Assembly (NCBI GenBank): GCA_910589275.1
Contig: CAJUTH010000066.1
Coordinates: 1-11,504 of the forward strand
Reading direction: 5' to 3'
DNA length: 11,504 nucleotides
Origin: an uncultured Dorea sp.
GTDB lineage: Bacteria > Bacillota > Clostridia > Lachnospirales > Lachnospiraceae
Part shown: positions 7,977 to 11,504 of the stretch, piece after piece
Layout of the letters: the number at the start of each line of letters is the position of its first letter
How positions within the stretch are numbered: position 1 is the first letter of the stretch
Notes under the pieces: generated by a model
Database searches by the model: none
Told to the model about the DNA's origin: nothing
What the model saw: only the letters and a program-made list of their open reading frames with translations
Translations under genes and position numbers: made by a program

Positions 7977-8015
7977 ATACCGGAAGCCTATAAACAAGGC
8001 GTTTCCGGTATTTTT
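7977..8015 (+). terminator. Rho-independent terminator after tRNA-Leu
   Basis: ATACCGGAA (7977-7985) pairs perfectly with TTCCGGTAT (8003-8011), and the stem can extend by a G-U and a C-G pair. It is followed by a run of T with one C. It lies 10 bases after the tRNA. Confidence 0.85.
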
Positions 8016-8036
8016 CTTTGTCCAAAAATATAAAAA

Positions 8037-8194
8037 GGTGGCAAAAAGGTGGCAATTCAATTAAATTACCCTTTTGCCACCCTGTTTCAATCGTTAAGCA
8101 TTAAAAATATATTCTCCATGCGTGTTTTTCTTCCAAATCCTTGCTTTGTATTGACAGCCATGTTATTCTATTTTTACAGTTGGGGCGGTGGCAA
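8037..8194. repeat. GGTGGCAA repeat cluster beside the attachment site
   Basis: Exact GGTGGCAA occurs at 8037-8044 and 8048-8055 (11 bases apart, about one helical turn), inverted at 8074-8081, and again direct at 8187-8194. The first three lie within 45 bases. Direct and inverted short repeats close to a tRNA attachment site resemble the arm-type binding sites of tyrosine integrases. The repeats are seen directly; the role is inferred. The rest of 7967-8224 holds no gene I can support. Confidence 0.6.
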
Positions 8195-8202
8195 GCCCGC
8201 CC
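8183..8202 (-). terminator. GC-rich hairpin downstream of the 54-aa ORF
   Basis: GGGCGG (8183-8188) and CCGCCC (8197-8202) form a perfect 6-bp stem with an 8-base loop, starting 22 bases beyond the stop of the minus-strand ORF at 8225. No clear U-tract follows on either strand, so terminator function is only possible. One of the GGTGGCAA repeats overlaps the hairpin. Confidence 0.3.
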
Positions 8203-8224
8203 TTTCTGCTATTTCCTGTTTCTT

Positions 8225-8389
8225 TTATTCTTGCTCTTTGGCAAGCGCTATCTTGTCGAGCAATTCCACGAGTTCTTCCGTTGAATACTGCTTTTTTTCT
8301 CCACTTGTGAAAATCAAGCGTAAATCATAAAGCGTAGCTTTTCTTACTGTCTGCATTTCTTTTTCTGTCATATCTCTTGTTTCCTCCAT
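8225..8389 (-). CDS. Small acidic protein of unknown function (54 aa)
   Basis: The family is not recognised. I chose the ATG at 8387-8389 because AAAGGAG lies 7 bases upstream; the frame is open further but without a binding site. The protein is charged and probably all-helical, ending in STEELVELLDKIALAKEQE, which looks like an amphipathic helix. There is no signal peptide or membrane segment. It has its own strong promoter (8436-8464), whose spacer is occupied by a repressor operator, and it lies directly downstream of the HTH gene on the same strand. That context suggests a repressor-controlled accessory, but its function cannot be read from sequence. Confidence 0.65.
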   Translation of the reverse strand: MEETRDMTEKEMQTVRKATLYDLRLIFTSGEKKQYSTEELVELLDKIALAKEQE

Positions 8390-8435
8390 TTTTTTACTCC
8401 TTTCATCCGTCAAGGCTTGCCCTCTTGACATTATT

Positions 8436-8464
8436 ATAATATCACAATTTCTAGTGATTGTCAA
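8436..8464 (-). promoter_or_regulatory. Strong repressor-controlled promoter of the 54-aa ORF
   Basis: On the minus strand TTGACA (8459-8464), 17 bases and TATTAT (8436-8441). The -35 is a perfect match and abuts the stop codon of the HTH gene (8465-8467). An 18-bp operator-like dyad (8441-8458) fills the spacer, so bound repressor should exclude RNA polymerase. Confidence 0.8.
8441..8458. promoter_or_regulatory. Operator-like site O1
   Basis: ATCACAATTTCTAGTGAT, an imperfect dyad with perfect ATCAC/GTGAT ends, lying in the spacer of the 54-aa ORF promoter. It matches the site at 8812-8829 in 15 of 18 positions. Confidence 0.7.
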
Positions 8465-8713
8465 TCATATTTCACTAATTTTTGAGATTATTTTTTCCCT
8501 ATCAATATCCGTCTCCACATACTTTATAATATCCCTCGGTTGCATTTCTAGTATACAGCAAAGCCGATTCAGATTATCCAATGATATAGAAGTATCTCTA
8601 TTTCTAAATTTCCTCATTGTCTCCTGTCCAAAAACTCCTGTTTTTCTTGCTACTGTAGTATTTACTCCTACATTTTCCAATTCTTTGATTATATCTATCT
8701 TATATTCTAGCAT
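8465..8713 (-). CDS. Small Cro/C1-type HTH transcriptional repressor (82 aa)
   Basis: A single-domain XRE-like DNA-binding protein of the kind found in many Firmicutes phages and integrative elements. The sequence follows that family's pattern: an N-terminal YKIDIIKEL helix, the VARKTGVFGQETMRKFRNRD helix-turn-helix region, then SISLDNLNRLCCILEMQPRDIIKYVE, the conserved last helices. There is no C-terminal oligomerisation or peptidase domain. I start it at the ATG 8711-8713, which has AGAGGTG about 9 bases upstream; a GTG four codons earlier overlaps that binding site. It should repress both flanking promoters and affect its own, judging by the four related operators placed in pairs at its two ends. 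One of them (8471-8488) lies inside its last codons. Confidence 0.85.
   Translation of the reverse strand: MLEYKIDIIKELENVGVNTTVARKTGVFGQETMRKFRNRDTSISLDNLNRLCCILEMQPRDIIKYVETDIDREKIISKISEI
8471..8488. promoter_or_regulatory. Operator-like site O4, inside the 3' end of the HTH gene
   Basis: TTCACTAATTTTTGAGAT on the plus strand, centred 30 bases from O1. In the opposite orientation it is a close match (15 of 18) to the site at 8781-8798. It overlaps the codons for the last residues of the HTH protein. Confidence 0.6.
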
Positions 8714-8745
8714 TCTAAAACTCACCTCTTTTCTTTTCTGATTAT

Positions 8746-8774
8746 ATTGTATATTCCTACGTTTTAAAAGTCAA
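8746..8774 (-). promoter_or_regulatory. Promoter of the HTH repressor gene
   Basis: On the minus strand TTGACT (8769-8774), 17 bases and TACAAT (8746-8751), about 33 bases before the ATG. Operator O3 (8781-8798) lies just upstream of the -35 rather than on it, so bound repressor might leave this promoter open or even stimulate it. Confidence 0.7.
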
Positions 8775-8780
8775 GAAAAA

Positions 8781-8798
8781 ATCTCAAATTTTTGTGAA
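8781..8798. promoter_or_regulatory. Operator-like site O3
   Basis: ATCTCAAATTTTTGTGAA, between the divergent promoters, 6 bases upstream of the repressor promoter -35 and centred 31 bases from O2. Confidence 0.6.
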
Positions 8799-8805
8799 AA
8801 AAGTA

Positions 8806-8834
8806 TTGACATTCACAAATTTTAGTGATATTAT
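8806..8834 (+). promoter_or_regulatory. Strong repressor-controlled promoter of the plus-strand small genes
   Basis: TTGACA (8806-8811), 17 bases and TATTAT (8829-8834). Operator O2 fills the spacer. The layout and much of the sequence are the same as in the minus-strand promoter at 8436-8464. Confidence 0.8.
8812..8829. promoter_or_regulatory. Operator-like site O2
   Basis: TTCACAAATTTTAGTGAT, an 18-bp dyad with TCAC/GTGA ends occupying the spacer between -35 and -10 of the plus-strand promoter. Confidence 0.7.
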
Positions 8835-8885
8835 ATAACCATAGCAAGGAACACAAGACATATTCAAATACAGGAGGAAATAGAA

Positions 8886-9092
8886 ATGATGAAATTTGAA
8901 GCTGGCAAAAAATATTATGAAAGTGGAGTCACTTTTGAAATCGTGAAAAGAACGGCAAAAACCATTACTTACAAAGCATTGCAACATGCTGGAAGCTTCA
9001 ACGAACGAATCTTGAAAGAAGCAACAACTAAAATTCATGACTGGGAAACAAAGGAAGTTTTCTTTTGCGGAGACAGAACAATTGAAGCATAA
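8886..9092 (+). CDS. Small basic protein of unknown function (68 aa)
   Basis: First gene behind the repressed plus-strand promoter. AGGAGG (8872-8877) lies 8 bases before the ATG; the next codon is also Met. The sequence (KFEAGKKYYESGVTFEIVKRTAKTITYKAL) suggests alternating beta strands in a small soluble fold, rich in Lys and Thr. No catalytic motif, signal peptide or membrane segment is visible. Small proteins of this appearance are common in mobile elements of gut Clostridia, but I cannot assign a function. It is probably expressed when the repressor is lifted. The AT-rich base composition matches the repressor region, not the lysis genes. Confidence 0.75.
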   Translation: MMKFEAGKKYYESGVTFEIVKRTAKTITYKALQHAGSFNERILKEATTKIHDWETKEVFFCGDRTIEA

Positions 9093-9132
9093 AAACTGAA
9101 TAACCACACCACCCACCCGGCGGGGTTACGTC

Positions 9133-9147
9133 GGGAGAAAGAAGGGA
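9133..9147 (+). repeat. Duplicated leader element, copy 1
   Basis: GGGAGAAAGAAGGGA, an exact 15-base match to 9341-9355, directly before the 53-aa gene and providing its ribosome binding site. Similarity extends imperfectly upstream through a GC-rich stretch. Confidence 0.8.
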
Positions 9148-9150
9148 ATC

Positions 9151-9312
9151 ATGAGAAGAAGAAAAAGAAAAACTGTATGGGCTTATCTGGACGGCAAAAA
9201 GCTAGTTGACGTAGTACAAGCCGCACTTGACAACAATATGATGGTCGATGACCTGAAAAAACAGCTTATCAAAGAAAATCCGGGGCATGAAGTAACTTTT
9301 AAGTGCCAGTAA
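9151..9312 (+). CDS. Small protein of unknown function with a basic N-terminus (53 aa)
   Basis: ATG 9151 to TAA 9310-9312. The purine-rich leader GGGAGAAAGAAGGGA supplies a ribosome binding site directly upstream. The protein starts MRRRKRKTVWAYLDGKKLVD, a strongly basic tail that could contact nucleic acid, followed by probable helices VVQAALDNN and VDDLKKQLIKEN and ending HEVTFKCQ. It is too short for confident domain assignment and I recognise no family. Its place between two other small plus-strand genes, each with a good ribosome binding site, supports it being real. Confidence 0.7.
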   Translation: MRRRKRKTVWAYLDGKKLVDVVQAALDNNMMVDDLKKQLIKENPGHEVTFKCQ

Positions 9313-9340
9313 TTTTATCCCGCCCCTGCCGGGTAATGCA

Positions 9341-9355
9341 GGGAGAAAGAAGGGA
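9341..9355 (+). repeat. Duplicated leader element, copy 2
   Basis: Second exact copy of GGGAGAAAGAAGGGA, 5 bases before the ATG of the 83-aa gene, again preceded by a GC-rich stretch containing CCGGG. Confidence 0.8.
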
Positions 9356-9360
9356 CGAAC

Positions 9361-9612
9361 ATGACGATAGAATATAGGGGAAGAAACCTCAAAGAAGATA
9401 GGAAGATTCCAGAGGCATGGATTTTCTATGATGAAGAAATAGAAAGCGAAGAAGAGAAGTCCAATAAACTCGCCGAAATTCTCGAAAGCGAAGGATGGGA
9501 ATGCGCCTGTGAATATGGATGGATTACTATACCGCTAGACCTTGGAAAAATTCAATACTACGACCTTGTTTCTGATTATAAGGATGCAAAGAAGGCCGTA
9601 GGCGCAAGATAA
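9361..9612 (+). CDS. Small acidic protein of unknown function (83 aa)
   Basis: Third gene of the plus-strand set, with the duplicated leader as its ribosome binding site. The protein is acidic in the middle (DEEIESEEEKSNKLAEIL), then Trp/Cys containing (EGWECACEYGWITIPLD), and ends in a charged stretch. The EEEKSNKLAEILESEGWE run suggests a helix followed by beta strands. There is no transmembrane segment, signal peptide or catalytic motif. I do not recognise the family. A hairpin downstream (9624-9651) closes the operon. Confidence 0.75.
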   Translation: MTIEYRGRNLKEDRKIPEAWIFYDEEIESEEEKSNKLAEILESEGWECACEYGWITIPLDLGKIQYYDLVSDYKDAKKAVGAR

Positions 9613-9623
9613 TAGAATTTTAT

Positions 9624-9651
9624 AGGGAGAGGGCTCAACAGTCCCCTCCCT
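9624..9651. terminator. Hairpin between convergent genes
   Basis: AGGGAGAGGG (9624-9633) and TCCCCTCCCT (9642-9651) form a 10-position stem with one A-C mismatch and one G-U pair around an 8-base loop. It separates the end of the plus-strand genes from the end of the minus-strand endolysin gene. The T-tract (TTATTATG) is weak on the plus strand and poor on the minus strand. Confidence 0.55.
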
Positions 9652-9675
9652 TATTATGCTACGTAATTGATATAG

Positions 9676-10428
9676 TCAAAACGTTTTCGCGGCTCCCAGA
9701 AGCTCCAAGCCTGCCTTCCATGCCGCTGGCCCTACCTCATGTGGATCGTCGGTTATGCCGCGTGACAGTTCAAACTGTCTGGTCGCATCCTCCGTAACCG
9801 GGCCAAAAGAGCCGTCCAGCTCAACCGCATAGCCTGCTGCACATAAAATATTCTGCCAGACCGTGACCGCAGTTCCGGCCATCCCTTTTTTCAATATCAG
9901 AATATTTGCTGTCACTATAACTTTACCTCCTGTAGTATTATTGTGTACGAATCCGGTGTTCGAATCGGACACCGTTTCCCCGGCATACCGCAGCACGCAG
10001 TCCCAAGGATAATTCCTATACGACTTAATCAGGAACTCCCGGCCTGTCTGGTCTCCGGGAATGCCGCCTGTAATGCCGCCGTTCTCATTTATAGAGGCTT
10101 CCACCTCAAGGCCGTTTCCGCAGAACATGGCGGTATGCTTACGCTTGTTCAGGAGCACGTCGCCGCGTCGCAGGCCGGCCCCCGTGGAAAGGTTCACGCT
10201 GGCCGTCACATCCTTAAATCCGCAGAAATAAAATGCATCATACATATTGCCGGTATAAGTTGCCCCGTTTGTCTTGACTAAGACCCCAGCCTGCTCCCAT
10301 GCAGTAATCACCGCAGAGCTACAGTCGTAGTCCCCTTTTTCTCCCCAGCGGTATCGCTGGTCGTACCCATGGCGATTATCTTTTGCTTTTGACCACATCC
10401 AGCTTACTGCTGATTCTATTTTGGACAT
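9676..10428 (-). CDS. Phage endolysin: Cys/His peptidoglycan hydrolase plus peptidoglycan-binding domain
   Basis: Lyses the host wall at the end of the lytic cycle. The N-terminal part (about 1-150) is a phage-type Cys/His amidase or endopeptidase of the NlpC/P60-related kind: GDYDCSS places the nucleophile at Cys36 and KRKHTAMF gives the His at about 98, followed by an acidic strand LEVEAS. A Thr/Gly-rich linker (about 155-170) leads to a C-terminal PG_binding_1-like repeat (about 175-245) with the typical VWQNIL...GY.VELDGSFGPVTEDATRQFE pattern. There is no signal peptide, so export would need a holin; a holin-like gene lies upstream. ATG 10426-10428 has AAGGAG 6 bases upstream. The exact bond cleaved cannot be told from sequence. 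Confidence 0.88.
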   Translation of the reverse strand: MSKIESAVSWMWSKAKDNRHGYDQRYRWGEKGDYDCSSAVITAWEQAGVLVKTNGATYTGNMYDAFYFCGFKDVTASVNLSTGAGLRRGDVLLNKRKHTAMFCGNGLEVEASINENGGITGGIPGDQTGREFLIKSYRNYPWDCVLRYAGETVSDSNTGFVHNNTTGGKVIVTANILILKKGMAGTAVTVWQNILCAAGYAVELDGSFGPVTEDATRQFELSRGITDDPHEVGPAAWKAGLELLGAAKTF

Positions 10429-10442
10429 AGCTTTCTCCTTCC

Positions 10443-10478
10443 TGTGCGACGTCGCACATAAATTTGCGCCGGCGCAAA
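10443..10478. repeat. Twin perfect 16-bp palindromes before the endolysin gene
   Basis: TGTGCGACGTCGCACA (10443-10458) and TTTGCGCCGGCGCAAA (10463-10478) are each perfect self-complementary palindromes without a spacer. They match one another in 12 of 16 positions (consensus TKTGCGMCGKCGCAMA) and their centres are 20 bases apart. They lie between the methyltransferase stop and the endolysin ribosome binding site. Confidence 0.95.
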
Positions 10479-10512
10479 ATATTATTTTTCTCTCCCGCGC
10501 CGTCGATATAGC

Positions 10513-11241
10513 CTATTTCAAACTTACTTCACCCTCTATCCGTCGTTTAGCAATCTTAAAATATTGTTCTAAAAGTTCCATTCCGATAAAATCTCTGCCA
10601 GTGTTCACGCAAGCCACGCCGGTAGAGCCGCTGCCCATAAAGCAGTCCATAACTGTTCCGCCCTTTGGCACAATCGAAACCAGTCTTTCTAAAAGTTCTA
10701 CTGGTTTTTCTGTCTGATGATGTTTTTGTTTTGCCGAAACGCTACTCGCATCATAATATCCTGGAAATGCCGTAAATCCGGGTGTCCAGTCAACCATTCT
10801 TCCGCCATTTGTTCCCCATACGATAAATTCGCAATCCTGCCTAAATCTCCCGGGAATATTTCTTGCATTTCTTTTATTCCACACAACAATTCCACGCCAA
10901 CCCCAACCGGCCTCCTGCAAAGCGTCCGTCATTGACGGAAGCTGCCTCCAGTCCGTAAAAACTGCACATATGCCCTCTGGTTTTGTTTTCTTCCTACATT
11001 TAGTCAGAACCTTACGCATAAATTCAGTAAAAGAACGCTGATCCATGTTATCACCGCTGAAATCTGGAAACCGTGACGCACCGTTATATTTATTATCTGC
11101 ATATTTTCCTGATGTTCTCTTTTTCCTGTCTCCTGCAAATAATCCGCCTGATGAATAGGGAGGGTCTGTCAGTACCATATCTATCAGGCCATCATTTACA
11201 TTTTCTAATAATTCAAGGCAATCGCCCTGTAAAAGTTTCAT
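10513..11241 (-). CDS. Phage-type site-specific DNA methyltransferase (N4/N6, beta-type motif order)
   Basis: Transfers a methyl group from S-adenosylmethionine to the exocyclic amino group of adenine or cytosine in DNA. The catalytic motif DPPY is at residues 26-29, a variable recognition region follows, then HQTEKP (175-180) and the SAM-binding FMGSGSTG (201-208) with GMELLEQYFKIAKRRIE after it. This order (catalytic motif before SAM motif) is that of beta-class enzymes of the N6/N4 methylase family. Its 242 aa make it compact. No restriction endonuclease is adjacent, so it is an orphan methylase, probably protecting phage DNA or marking it. ATG 11239-11241 has AGAGGG upstream. It lies between a holin-like gene and the endolysin gene, and a terminator separates it from the former. 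Confidence 0.9.
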   Translation of the reverse strand: MKLLQGDCLELLENVNDGLIDMVLTDPPYSSGGLFAGDRKKRTSGKYADNKYNGASRFPDFSGDNMDQRSFTEFMRKVLTKCRKKTKPEGICAVFTDWRQLPSMTDALQEAGWGWRGIVVWNKRNARNIPGRFRQDCEFIVWGTNGGRMVDWTPGFTAFPGYYDASSVSAKQKHHQTEKPVELLERLVSIVPKGGTVMDCFMGSGSTGVACVNTGRDFIGMELLEQYFKIAKRRIEGEVSLK

Positions 11242-11276
11242 TTACATATCCCTCTCTTTCGATTTCGAACTTGCGC

Positions 11277-11300
11277 AAAAAGAGGACGCCTTACGCGTCC
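11277..11300 (-). terminator. Rho-independent terminator after the holin-like gene
   Basis: Read on the minus strand, GGACGC, a 5-base loop and GCGTCC form a perfect 6-bp stem followed by TCTTTTT. It starts 18 bases after the holin-like stop and could make expression of the methyltransferase and endolysin depend on read-through or another promoter. Confidence 0.7.
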
Positions 11301-11318
11301 CCGTTTCTATTTCTTATC

Positions 11319-11504
11319 CTATAAACTTCCGTCTTTATTCAGGAGATTCCGTATCATCTCATACAGCCCCGTACTGGCCAGACCAGAAATCATTCCGCCA
11401 AGCACTACCTCCGCATTAACGCCGGCCTGCAGATTGATCAGAATGTTGATCAGGCATCCTCCCGACAATACAGAGCGATTATGAAGCAAAGCTGAAACAG
11501 CGTG
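11319..11504 (-). CDS. Holin-like phage membrane protein, 3' part only
   Basis: The window holds the last 61 codons, ending at TAG (11319-11321); the start lies beyond the right edge. The readable part has a hydrophobic stretch around SGGCLINILINL, then AEVVLGGMISGLASTGLYEMIRN and a charged tail LLNKDGSL. A small membrane segment followed by the GGMISGLASTGLYE pattern is typical of small holin-like proteins encoded just before endolysins in Firmicutes phages. It would form membrane lesions that release the endolysin. The assignment rests on a partial sequence and on the lysis-cluster context, and the fold and number of membrane segments cannot be judged. Confidence 0.6.
   Translation of the reverse strand, partial: HAVSALLHNRSVLSGGCLINILINLQAGVNAEVVLGGMISGLASTGLYEMIRNLLNKDGSL

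Larger units (their letters stand above)
7967..11504. mobile_element. One end of a prophage or phage-derived element adjoining tRNA-Leu; continues past the window
   Basis: From the tRNA 3' end onward the content changes from housekeeping genes to a phage-type repressor region, very small ORFs, and a holin-like/methyltransferase/endolysin cluster. Base composition also shifts: about 8430-9000 is markedly AT-rich, while the lysis cluster is not, giving a mosaic look. The tRNA side is taken as one attachment boundary. The other boundary, the integrase and the structural genes are not in the window, so it is unknown whether the element is complete. The exact left edge is uncertain, because the terminator at 7977-8015 could be host or element DNA. 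Confidence 0.75.

Noticed and set aside
8049..8330. 93-aa plus-strand open frame beside the tRNA
   Set aside because: It starts at a GTG inside the GGTGGCAA repeats with no ribosome binding site, has no recognisable protein character, and overlaps the better supported 54-aa minus-strand ORF.
8225..8713. Toxin-antitoxin pair (HTH plus 54-aa ORF)
   Set aside because: The order and sizes are suggestive, but the 54-aa protein shows no toxin motif and has its own operator-controlled promoter. Repressor plus target gene explains the layout better.
8784..9116. 110-aa minus-strand frame rich in Phe, Cys and Ser
   Set aside because: It is the reverse-strand shadow of the 68-aa gene, runs through the promoter and operators, and has no ribosome binding site.
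10443..10478. Intrinsic terminator after the methyltransferase
   Set aside because: These are perfect palindromes without loops, and no T-run follows on the minus strand, the direction of transcription.

Overview
The window looks like a chromosomal segment of a low-to-mid GC Clostridia member, most likely Lachnospiraceae. The grounds are strong AGGAGG-type ribosome binding sites, sigma-A-like promoters, the protein sequence character of the housekeeping genes, and the small phage-gene families. It joins a conserved housekeeping block (about 1-7966) to one end of a prophage or related integrated element (about 7967 to beyond 11504).

Housekeeping block. All protein genes here lie on the minus strand, so transcription runs from high to low coordinates. 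A sirtuin deacylase (6993-7721) comes first, then a four-copy 32-bp tandem dyad repeat (6858-6985), a CPBP-family membrane protease-like protein (5803-6837), the potassium uptake pair trkA-trkH (5723-2893), phosphoglucosamine mutase glmM (2809-1466, with its own probable promoter) and enolase (start at 1368, end at 70). The enolase ribosome binding site sits inside one arm of a perfect 12-bp inverted repeat. On the other side of the sirtuin promoter, a divergent tRNA-Leu(CAG) gene with its own promoter and terminator ends the host block.

Integrated element. Immediately downstream of the tRNA 3' end come GGTGGCAA repeats that resemble integrase arm-type sites. They are followed by a compact regulatory region. 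A small Cro/C1-type HTH repressor gene has two related 18-bp operators at each end. Two of these operators exactly fill the 17-bp spacers of two strong promoters. One promoter drives a 54-aa ORF on the minus strand, and the other drives three small ORFs of unknown function on the plus strand (68, 53 and 83 aa). The last two of these share a duplicated leader. Beyond a convergent hairpin lies a minus-strand lysis-type cluster: a holin-like gene cut by the window edge, a terminator, an orphan DNA methyltransferase, a pair of perfect 16-bp palindromes, and a Cys/His endolysin with a C-terminal peptidoglycan-binding domain. No integrase, structural or packaging gene is in view. They would have to lie past the right edge if the element is complete.

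What stands out is regulatory DNA rather than a new enzyme: the four-operator repressor switch, the twin palindromes before the endolysin, the tandem dyad array before the CPBP gene, and the hairpin over the eno ribosome binding site. The 54-, 68-, 53- and 83-aa proteins could not be assigned a function.
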